Source of the DNA: Burkholderiales bacterium
Lineage (GTDB): Bacteria > Pseudomonadota > Gammaproteobacteria > Burkholderiales > Burkholderiaceae
Length of the DNA: 7,443 bases
Assembly (NCBI GenBank): GCA_947447845.1
Contig: CANFNO010000124.1
Location: 1 to 7,443 of the forward strand
Direction: 5' to 3'
Positions 1 through 5,017 of the stretch are shown piece after piece. The stretch's first letter is position 1; each line of letters opens with the position of its first letter. The notes below the pieces were generated by a model. The model saw only the letters and a list, made by a program, of their open reading frames with translations, searched no databases and was not told where the DNA came from. Both the position numbers and the translations under genes were made by a program.

Positions 1-1365
1 CGAGTCGTCCTCATGCAATCGAACCTGCAGCCAACCACCCAATCCTTCACTGACATTGCGCCATAGCGTGGCATTTGCCAAACGATTGACGACCACCATA
101 TCCAGCAAGCCATCACCATTGAAGTCCGTCAGCATGCCCCCGCGCCCCGTCAGGTAGGTAACGATTCCAGCCTTATCACCCGCCTCTTCAAAGCTGCCAT
201 CGCGCTTTTGAAGAAGTAGATCGTTGGTGTCGCGGAGGGCAAAGTCTGCCATTGTCGATACGTTGCCCTTGACTATCCAAAGGTCAGCGTAACCGTCGTT
301 GTTGACATCCTCAAACTGTGCATGCCACGCAGTAGACGGCTTGATTTCACCTCCGACATAAGGGCGATGTGCAGTCGCCCCACGTTTGAAGGCAACGTCG
401 GTATAGCTGGGCTTTAAAACGCCTTCAGTGCTGTCGAGCTTCTGCAACTTGTTGTCGGCCATACTGGTAATAAACACTTCTGGATAGCCGGTGCCATCCA
501 AGTCCATGCTGGCGATTCCCATTCCCCAGATCTGCATTGGCTTGAAGCCATCACTTTGCAAAAAACTTCGTGGAGGTTTGCCTGAGAGCATTTGCCAAAG
601 TTGTTCACGACCGTTCTTGTAATACTCACGATCATTTGCAACCCTTAAATCGGCGTGACCGGATCGGTTCCAATCACTAAACAGCATAGATAAGCTGCAA
701 AAACTGGGCTCTAACCGCATGGGTGCACCGTATCGGACGGCAGTCGCTTCGGGACGATAGATGACGGCTGGCGTACAGGTGCCCCATGGATAGCGTTTGC
801 GATTGAGGTCTGTGTAGGTACCGAATGCGAGTGTCGGTAGCTTGTTCCCGACTTCCCAGGTTGCGCTGAATGCGGTGTGCCAATGCTGGGGCGTATGGAT
901 ATTCCAGCGATCATTGGCCAACTCAAATTTGCAGTTCCCCTGGCCACGGTAGACCTGAACTTCACCGACACGCAAAACCACTAAATCAGTTTTGCCATCA
1001 CCGTCTATGTCAATCGGGTAAGCGCCGATGGCATTGGTCGCTTCCAACCCAGAAGTTTCTTCGACGAACTTCAGCGAACCACCCACCTTCGTTACGTTGC
1101 GGTAGAACTTTGACCGATTGGCGCCCGCAGTTAAGTACAGACTTGGTGCCCCGCTCTGATCGCAGTTGAAGGTGGCAACACCACCACCCACCAGAAACTC
1201 ATCGTCTTCGTTTCCGAACCTACTGTCGATACCGGCAGAAATGGTCTCCTCAGCAAACTTCGGGATTGTTAGAGCCTGGGCATGGACTAGAGAGTGACTG
1301 GTTACAAAAACCACCAAGGCAATGACGAGCTTTTTGCTTGTGGCTAGTGTGAATGGGCAGAACAT
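1..1365 (-). CDS. Secreted FG-GAP/VCBS repeat protein of the CRTAC1 (ASPIC/UnbV) type, C-terminus cut by window edge
   Basis: 455 codons are open without a stop to the left edge, so the protein is incomplete. The N-terminus is a Sec signal peptide: KK at 11-12, a hydrophobic core at about 13-23 and a likely cut after VHA (residue 29). The body carries calcium-binding FG-GAP/VCBS loops: DIDGDGKTD at about 119, DLDGTGYPE at about 288, DVNNDGYAD at about 353 and DFNGDGLLD at about 414, each followed by a hydrophobic beta strand. The visible end, WLQVRL near 445, resembles the start of an ASPIC/UnbV domain, which follows FG-GAP repeats in CRTAC1-like proteins. Such proteins are predicted extracellular beta-propellers; their bacterial role is mostly unknown. 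The ATG is the first start after an in-frame TGA; AAGGA lies 11 nt upstream, a rather long spacing. There are several extracytoplasmic cysteines. No partner gene is visible. The family call is firm, the biological role is not. Confidence 0.87.
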   Translation of the reverse strand, partial: MFCPFTLATSKKLVIALVVFVTSHSLVHAQALTIPKFAEETISAGIDSRFGNEDDEFLVGGGVATFNCDQSGAPSLYLTAGANRSKFYRNVTKVGGSLKFVEETSGLEATNAIGAYPIDIDGDGKTDLVVLRVGEVQVYRGQGNCKFELANDRWNIHTPQHWHTAFSATWEVGNKLPTLAFGTYTDLNRKRYPWGTCTPAVIYRPEATAVRYGAPMRLEPSFCSLSMLFSDWNRSGHADLRVANDREYYKNGREQLWQMLSGKPPRSFLQSDGFKPMQIWGMGIASMDLDGTGYPEVFITSMADNKLQKLDSTEGVLKPSYTDVAFKRGATAHRPYVGGEIKPSTAWHAQFEDVNNDGYADLWIVKGNVSTMADFALRDTNDLLLQKRDGSFEEAGDKAGIVTYLTGRGGMLTDFNGDGLLDMVVVNRLANATLWRNVSEGLGGWLQVRLHEDDS

Positions 1366-1720
1366 TGAAGGTCGAATCCTTTGGACGGTCCCCGATCATA
1401 ATTCCCCGGTGTGGGCGTATCTAGGTACACCCATTGCAGCGTTGGCAGGATGCCTTGAGTGTCCTGCGGCCACGTGGGTTCGAGAATAGACCATCAAGAG
1501 TGCTATGACTGCAACGAGTCGGATCTTGGCTAGGCGTTTCCGGCCCCAATGACGGCAGACGAGAGTCCATCACAACCAAATCGAAATATTCTCATTCGCC
1601 AGCAAACCTCCGATTCCAAGAAGCGAGGGGTTGTCTGTGGTCTGTAGGGCTGGTACTCAACAGTTACAAACCGTACAGATGCGCTTTACAGTCTTGGCAT
1701 ATCTTCAGATTGTGGCGAAT
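1366..1720. other. Intergenic region upstream of the CRTAC1-like gene, no gene recognised
   Basis: Neither strand has a convincing reading frame. The leader and promoter of the minus-strand CRTAC1-like gene should lie here, but I see no good -35/-10 pair. Small inverted repeats are present: GCAGGA (1445-1450) with TCCTGC (1462-1467), and the palindrome CCACGTGG at 1470-1477. The plus-strand promoter of the candidate small RNA should lie at the right end. The best guess is TTACAA at 1664 with TACAGT at 1687, spacer 17, which is a weak match. Confidence 0.4.
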
Positions 1721-1727
1721 CAACGCC

Positions 1728-1799
1728 CCTGCTCCTCCCTTGCAGGCCATCAAACACGATGGTTTGGACCCAGCCCTTAACTAGGCTGGGTTTTCTTTT
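1728..1799 (+). ncRNA. Candidate small RNA A, three tandem hairpins with a CUCCUCCC loop
   Basis: Three stem-loops follow one another. Stem 1 is CCTGC/GCAGG (1728-1732 with 1742-1746); its 9-nt loop TCCTCCCTT together with the last stem base gives CTCCTCCC. Stem 2 is CCATC/GATGG (1747-1751 with 1758-1762) with loop AAACAC. After the linker TTTGG comes the intrinsic terminator ACCCAGCC/GGCTGGGT with a U-tract. A CUCCUCCC loop is anti-Shine-Dalgarno in character and is known from alphaproteobacterial trans-acting sRNAs (the 'cuckoo' type). A second element on the other strand at 3201-3297 has the same arrangement and compensating base changes, which supports real RNA structure. The 5' end is not determined: a promoter at about 1664-1692 would give roughly 100 nt. 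Alternative: a dispersed terminator-like repeat. Expression is not shown by sequence alone. Confidence 0.55.
1768..1799 (+). terminator. Intrinsic terminator of candidate small RNA A
   Basis: An 8-bp perfect stem ACCCAGCC/GGCTGGGT (1768-1775 with 1784-1791), an 8-nt loop and the run TTTTCTTTT (1791-1799). On the opposite strand there is no U-tract after the hairpin, so it works for plus-strand transcripts. No protein gene ends just upstream, so the transcript it ends is probably non-coding. Confidence 0.85.
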
Positions 1800-1817
1800 G
1801 AGTCCGGTGTTCAAACA

Positions 1818-2042
1818 ATGAGTTTCATGAAGGCAAACATGGGTGAAGTTAGCATTCTGTCAATTGCCCAATCTATGAGCATCTACAAACAGGTTGACGG
1901 AAAAACCACGCTGTGCGTCCATCGTATTGATGAATGCAATTACGGTGTCTACGCTAATGCAGTTCTGATCGCCGTCCACGCTGAAAGAGCCGCCGCTAAT
2001 GCGCACTGTCAGCGACTACGCAATCAACAGGTTAAGGATTAG
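1818..2042 (+). CDS. Small hypothetical protein, uncertain
   Basis: A 74-codon frame starting 18 nt after the terminator of small RNA A. I do not recognise the product. It has no signal peptide or membrane segment; the C-terminal third is rich in Ala, Arg and Asn and looks helical (HAERAAANAHCQRLRNQQ). No Shine-Dalgarno sequence precedes the first ATG. The third in-frame ATG (1839) has GAAGG five bases upstream and is the better start, giving 67 residues. No clear promoter separates it from the terminator. It could be an orphan gene, the remnant of a longer frameshifted gene continuing into 2043-2470, or chance. Confidence 0.28.
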   Translation: MSFMKANMGEVSILSIAQSMSIYKQVDGKTTLCVHRIDECNYGVYANAVLIAVHAERAAANAHCQRLRNQQVKD

Positions 2043-2565
2043 CGTTGCTCAAAAAGGCGTTCTTCCCAGGCCGTACACAGCTCAGAAGGAAGTCACTTCT
2101 GGCGTCGTCATACATGGATTCTCGTCTATTGATATTTCCGCAATTCATGACAAACCTGATGGAGGCAAGCGTTATATTTCTCAGTCGCGATATTGGAAAT
2201 GGAAGGCATTGCAAGATTGGAATTGAGCGAAGTAGCAAAGATGCGGGCCAAAGCATGTCTTTTGCTTCTTGCGAACAACCGCTATGCCAGAATTTGCGGA
2301 CGCCTTGGCATTGCTTCGCAAATCCATATGCACCTGGACACGACAGCTCATGTAGGGGGATTCGATCAATTACGTGCTGTACCAAAACGGGGTGGTCCTG
2401 CCTAGCTAAAAATGGCATAGACAAAACCGAAGTAAACTTCAAATTCTCACATAGCAAAATGGATCGTTAATGCTGCAGACCGACTCCATAGCCACTGCGA
2501 CGAATGGCGATTCTTGTCGCGGCGCAGCTGTAGTCGCACATGGTCGTTTCCGACTGACCGCAAAA
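2043..2565. other. Stretch without a recognisable gene; overlapping inverted repeats at 2284-2323
   Basis: Several open frames overlap here on both strands (for example 2045-2470 plus and 2032-2457 minus), but none has a recognisable domain, a good ribosome site or a clearly better coding pattern than its shadow. Fragments such as 1999-2226 and 2193-2405 (plus) have protein-like composition, so a decayed, frameshifted gene is possible. At 2284-2323, ATGCCA/TGGCAT and ATTTGCG/CGCAAAT interleave in the order A-B-A'-B', as in an H-type pseudoknot. No clear terminator for the HiPIP gene is seen at its right-hand end. Confidence 0.3.
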
Positions 2566-2871
2566 TTATGCTTTTTTAGCGTAGGCACTGCACCAGCCAT
2601 TGGCAGAAACCTGCTTACCAGCGAACATCGGGCAAGGGCCAGACTTGTCAGTTGCCCTGCCCTCGAATAGGGCGCATGTGCCGCACCGCTGACCAGCGGC
2701 GTACTTGGGGTACTTTGCCTTATCGGCCTTGGTGCCATCAATCCTGTAACCAAGGGCTGCGGCTTGCAGATCCACCTCGGTCACCATGGCAACTTGGGCA
2801 AATGCATGGTTGGCTAGCAAAACTGATGATCCGAGGCTGAGCTCAACGAGAAATTTACGGCGGTTCGACAT
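2566..2871 (-). CDS. High-potential iron-sulfur protein (HiPIP), Tat-exported
   Basis: A small periplasmic electron carrier holding one [4Fe-4S] cluster that cycles between the 2+ and 3+ states. In related photosynthetic and respiratory proteobacteria it passes electrons from the bc1 complex to a reaction centre or terminal oxidase. The 101-residue product starts with a twin-arginine signal (SNRRKFL, then a hydrophobic core) and is probably cut after AFA (residue 25), leaving about 76 residues. The cluster ligands are Cys63, Cys66, Cys80 and Cys94 (CX2C-X13-C-X13-C). The family's conserved Tyr (GYRID, about 42) and the YPKY...G segment before the first Cys are present. The start at 2871 is chosen over an in-frame ATG at 2934 because it puts the Tat motif at the N-terminus and has AGGA upstream. 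The gene is alone; no bc1, cytochrome or oxidase gene is in view. Confidence 0.94.
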   Translation of the reverse strand: MSNRRKFLVELSLGSSVLLANHAFAQVAMVTEVDLQAAALGYRIDGTKADKAKYPKYAAGQRCGTCALFEGRATDKSGPCPMFAGKQVSANGWCSAYAKKA

Positions 2872-2885
2872 GGCAGTATTCCTAA

Positions 2886-3194
2886 AGGGTTGGCAATCCG
2901 AACAGGTATAAGAAGAGACAACGCATTTCTGCAATCAGCGACTATTCAAGTGGGCGCACCCAGTCTGAAAGGTTCAGCGAGCGCCTGGCTGCCCCAAGAA
3001 TTAGTCCCACCGATCAGCCACCAAGAATTGTTCCGGGAGACCGTCCAAATCAGCGCCATGTTGTCGTTCATCGCCGCGGTACGAAAGTAGGAAAAGCTGT
3101 TGCAACCCATGAGTTCCGGGGCGAAGTGGTCTTCGTATTTGGAATTGGAATGCTTGCATTCGGCGCAGTCGGAATTGCTTTCGCGACCAATTGA
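2886..3194 (+). other. Startless open frame with a hydrophobic C-terminal helix
   Basis: Open from just after a TAA (2883-2885) to TGA at 3192-3194, about 102 codons. There is no ATG, GTG or TTG in the first 80 codons. The translation has a basic, proline-rich middle (PRISPTDQPPRIVPGDRP) and ends in a possible single membrane helix (VVFVFGIGMLAFGAVGIAFA) before TN and stop. This would suit a small tail-anchored membrane protein whose start was lost or is non-canonical (ATT or CTG). It may equally be chance, since it overlaps the HiPIP leader region on the other strand. Confidence 0.2.
2905..2934 (-). promoter_or_regulatory. Possible sigma70 promoter of the HiPIP gene
   Basis: Read on the minus strand: TTGCAG (2934-2929), an 18-nt spacer, then TATACC (2910-2905), about 34 nt before the HiPIP start codon. 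The match is moderate (3/6 and 4/6) but position and spacing are right. Confidence 0.3.
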
Positions 3195-3200
3195 TTGCTC

Positions 3201-3232
3201 AAGAAAAATGCCCAGCCGTTTATAGGCTGGGC
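3201..3232 (-). terminator. Intrinsic terminator of candidate small RNA B
   Basis: An 8-bp perfect stem GCCCAGCC/GGCTGGGC (3232-3225 with 3217-3210 on the minus strand), a 7-nt loop, then ATTTTTCTT (3209-3201). On the plus strand the hairpin is followed by TAAACC with no U-tract, so the minus strand is the working direction. No minus-strand protein gene lies upstream of it. Confidence 0.78.
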
Positions 3233-3297
3233 TAAACCACAGTGGAGTGTGGCAATTGTGAAAACGTACTGAAGCACACTAACGGGAGTGATGTTAG
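3201..3297 (-). ncRNA. Candidate small RNA B, sibling of the element at 1728-1799
   Basis: Read on the minus strand, three hairpins follow one another. Stem 1 is CTAAC/GTTAG (3297-3293 with 3283-3279), loop ATCACTCCC. After 26 nt comes stem 2, CCACA/TGTGG (3252-3248 with 3241-3237), loop CTCCAC. After the linker TTTA comes the terminator GCCCAGCC/GGCTGGGC with ATTTTTCTT. Loop sizes (9 and 6 nt), linker and terminator core match candidate A. Relative to A, stem 2 has two compensated pairs (U-A to C-G, C-G to A-U) and the terminator's outer pair changes from A-U to G-C, so structure is kept while sequence drifts. Both loops carry CUCC, complementary to GGAG of ribosome sites. A perfect dyad at 3314-3334 lies just upstream and may control it. 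The 5' end is unknown, probably near 3300-3315. Confidence 0.52.
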
Positions 3298-3313
3298 CTT
3301 ACTAGGGCAGCAA

Positions 3314-3334
3314 TTTATGTCTGCGCGACATAAA
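3314..3334. promoter_or_regulatory. Perfect 8+8 dyad, putative operator
   Basis: TTTATGTC (3314-3321), spacer TGCGC, GACATAAA (3327-3334). The symmetry is exact over 16 bases, typical of a site for a dimeric helix-turn-helix regulator; the regulator family cannot be named. It lies 17 nt upstream of the first stem of small RNA B on the minus strand, and 210 nt upstream of the binding-protein gene on the plus strand. The nearer target is the small RNA; CATAAA on the minus strand could serve as its -10. Confidence 0.5.
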
Positions 3335-3371
3335 CGGAGGACTCTTAAGTTTCGTTTAATTAATTGAAGTA

Positions 3372-3426
3372 GAGAATGTCATTGTGAACACAGCACGCTT
3401 ACACATGTGTTCTAGTGAAAATTCTC
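3372..3426. promoter_or_regulatory. Nested dyad upstream of the binding-protein gene, putative bipartite operator
   Basis: Two inverted repeats share one centre at base 3399: outer GAGAAT (3372-3377) with ATTCTC (3421-3426), inner GAACACA (3386-3392) with TGTGTTC (3406-3412). Both 8-nt gaps between outer and inner arms are equal. It is followed at 3425-3438 by TCAATT-GA-AATTGA, another perfect small dyad. The position, 119-173 nt before the start codon, fits a control region for the downstream gene. Confidence 0.35.
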
Positions 3427-3535
3427 AATTGAAATTGAATCACCTCGGTGGCCCCCCTCCTTATGGGAAGTCACAGGCGAGTAAATTTTTAAAAGTCTTT
3501 CACATTTTCCAGTGATTGACACACATTTTTATAAC

Positions 3536-3540
3536 GGAGA
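3536..3540 (+). promoter_or_regulatory. Ribosome binding site of the binding-protein gene
   Basis: GGAGA, four bases before the ATG at 3545. It fixes the start there and not at the in-frame GTG at 3512, which would put eleven unlikely residues before the signal peptide. Confidence 0.75.
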
Positions 3541-3544
3541 CACC

Positions 3545-4792
3545 ATGAAGAACCAACTTGTAAAACGTCCATCTTGTATTGCCCTGTCAATTCTGGCCAT
3601 TAGTCTTTGCGGTGTAGTACATGCAGCAGAGCCCATCAAGATTGGAGTTTCAGGGCCCTTTACAGGCGGTTCTTCTTCGATGGGAGTAAGCATGCGCGAC
3701 GGAGTGAAGCTTGCTGTGGACGAAATTAACAAGGCAGGTGGCGTAATCGGCCGTCAGCTTCAAATTATTGAGCGTGACGATGAAGCGAAGAACGAACGTG
3801 GGGTACAAATAGCCCAAGAATTGATCAACAAGGAAAAGGTTGCCGCAACAGTTGGTTTCATCAACAGCGGGGTCTCTCTGGCTTCTCAACGCTTCTATCA
3901 AGAAGCCAAGATACCGGTTATGAACAACGTCGCAACTGCAACTGTTATTACCCACCAGTTCGATGAACAGCCGGAGAACTACATTTTCCGTAATGCCGCA
4001 CACGACAGCATTCAGTCGCCTATGATTGTCGAGGAGGCGGTTACTCGCCGTGGTTTCAAGAAAGTCGCTATTCTTTCTGACTCAACAAACTACGGTCAGC
4101 TTGGGCGTGCTGACTTGGAAAAGGCACTTGCGCTTAAGGGTCTTAAGGCTGTGGCAGTTGAGAAGTTCAACATCAAGGATGTGGACATGACCGCCCAACT
4201 TCTCAAGGCCAAGGAGGCTGGAGCCGAAGCCATCTTGACATATGGCATTGGACCCGAACTGGCCCAGATTGCTAATGGTATGACGAAGCTCGGTTGGAAG
4301 GTGCCAATGATAGGCAGTTGGACGTTGTCCATGGCGAACTACATAGACAACGCTGGGCCCGGAGGTGAGGGGGCGCGCATGCCGCAGACATTTATCCAGG
4401 AGCCCACTACTCCCAAGCGCCAGTCTTTCATCATCAACTACTTGAAGACTTTCAATCCAAAGAATGCGCGAATCGATTCCCCTGTGTCGGCAGCGCAAGG
4501 CTATGACTCCATCTACCTGTTAGCAGCTGCAATCAAGCAGGCCAACTCTATTGACGGTCCAAAGATCAAAGCAGCGCTTGAGGACCTAAAGACGCCCGTG
4601 GACGGTGTGGTGACTACTTACAACAAGCCCTTTACTGCCAAGGATCACGAAGCCATTACAGCCAACATTCCAGTTTTTGGTGAAGTCAAAGGTCAACGCG
4701 TTGTTTACGCATATGAAGCTGATTTCAAAAAAGCATCTGAAGTTCGTATGAAAGACGTCAATGCCAAGGGCGCATTGCAGATAAAAAAGTAG
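3545..4792 (+). CDS. ABC transporter periplasmic substrate-binding protein, Leu/Ile/Val-binding (type I) family
   Basis: A 415-residue periplasmic binding protein of the Peripla_BP_6 / LivJ family, which captures branched-chain amino acids, amides, aromatic acids or similar small solutes for an ABC importer. The signal peptide (MKNQLVKRPS, hydrophobic 11-25) is cut after VHA at 27; the residues around Cys22 are not a lipobox. Mature features fit the family: IKIGVSGPFTGG, then DGVKLAVDEINKAGGVIGR (52-70), the RDDE turn (78-81), ATVGFINSGVSL (101-112), a variable central domain, and AAQGYDSIYLLAAAIKQ near the C-terminus. The specificity cannot be told from sequence. No LivHMGF permease or ATPase gene lies on either side, so it is an orphan binding protein that must work with a transporter encoded elsewhere or serve as a sensor. 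It has a 250-nt upstream control region with a nested dyad and no clear terminator downstream. Confidence 0.93.
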   Translation: MKNQLVKRPSCIALSILAISLCGVVHAAEPIKIGVSGPFTGGSSSMGVSMRDGVKLAVDEINKAGGVIGRQLQIIERDDEAKNERGVQIAQELINKEKVAATVGFINSGVSLASQRFYQEAKIPVMNNVATATVITHQFDEQPENYIFRNAAHDSIQSPMIVEEAVTRRGFKKVAILSDSTNYGQLGRADLEKALALKGLKAVAVEKFNIKDVDMTAQLLKAKEAGAEAILTYGIGPELAQIANGMTKLGWKVPMIGSWTLSMANYIDNAGPGGEGARMPQTFIQEPTTPKRQSFIINYLKTFNPKNARIDSPVSAAQGYDSIYLLAAAIKQANSIDGPKIKAALEDLKTPVDGVVTTYNKPFTAKDHEAITANIPVFGEVKGQRVVYAYEADFKKASEVRMKDVNAKGALQIKK

Positions 4793-4867
4793 ACAACTAA
4801 CTGCGCGACTTAATACAATTTAGTTTAGTTCAACTCTTTAAAAGTGCAAATTAAAGGGTATTGCAAA

Positions 4868-4907
4868 ATCATGGAATACGGATTGCTCATATGCCAATTT
4901 CCATGAT
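4868..4907. repeat. Long-armed inverted repeat between the binding-protein and thioredoxin-like genes
   Basis: ATCATGGAA (4868-4876) and TTCCATGAT (4899-4907) are perfectly complementary over 9 bp around a 22-nt spacer; GG (4880-4881) and CC (4894-4895) could add two pairs inside. No U-tract follows on either strand, so it is not an ordinary terminator. A second small hairpin, GGCAG-CCC-CTGCC (4914-4926), follows on the plus strand. The two together may be an mRNA 3'-end structure, an attenuator or an operator. Confidence 0.45.
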
Positions 4908-5017
4908 AGTGTGGGCAGCCCCTGCCGCTCATGGATGAAAAAGTTTAGTTTTGTAGCTTGAATTCAATAGGGCGGAGAATGTCTCAGTAAATATTAATAC
5001 TTTTGAGTTAAGAATCA

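Noticed and set aside
1477..1483. GGTTCGA as the T arm of a tRNA
   Set aside because: The flanking bases do not pair into a T stem and no acceptor or anticodon arm can be drawn.
2032..2470. 141-codon frames on both strands as real genes
   Set aside because: They mirror each other, neither shows a recognisable domain or good ribosome site, and the plus-strand one needs a TTG start.
2497..2520. Hairpin GCGAC/GTCGC as HiPIP terminator
   Set aside because: The stem has a 2-nt bulge and no U-tract follows on the minus strand.
2872..2934. N-terminal extension of HiPIP from an ATG at 2934
   Set aside because: It would bury the twin-arginine motif inside the protein; the ATG at 2871 has AGGA and places the Tat motif at the N-terminus.
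3210..3232. CCCAGCC hairpin as the plus-strand terminator of the startless frame ending at 3194
   Set aside because: The plus strand has no U-tract after the hairpin; the minus strand does.
3068..3277. 69-codon minus-strand frame
   Set aside because: It covers the small RNA B terminator and is the shadow of the hydrophobic plus-strand frame; no signal or domain.
3447..3466. Sigma54 promoter in the GGTGGCCCCCCTCC stretch
   Set aside because: The GG is present but no GC lies at the required distance for the -12 element.
3516..3521. Perfect TTGACA as a -35 element for the binding-protein gene
   Set aside because: With a 17-nt spacer the -10 would fall at 3539-3544, on and after the ribosome site, and nothing there resembles TATAAT.
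3512..3544. Upstream GTG start for the binding-protein gene
   Set aside because: It would put eleven non-signal residues before a good signal peptide; the ATG at 3545 has its own GGAGA.
4801..4813. 12 of 13 match between CTGCGCGACTTAA and the sequence at 3321-3333 as flanking repeats of the binding-protein gene
   Set aside because: Matches of this quality are expected by chance several times in a window of this size; the same holds for the 9-mer GAGAATGTC at 3372 and 4975.
4958..4967. Palindrome TTGAATTCAA as an operator
   Set aside because: A 10-bp palindrome alone in AT-rich sequence is weak evidence, and no promoter elements flank it at useful spacing.
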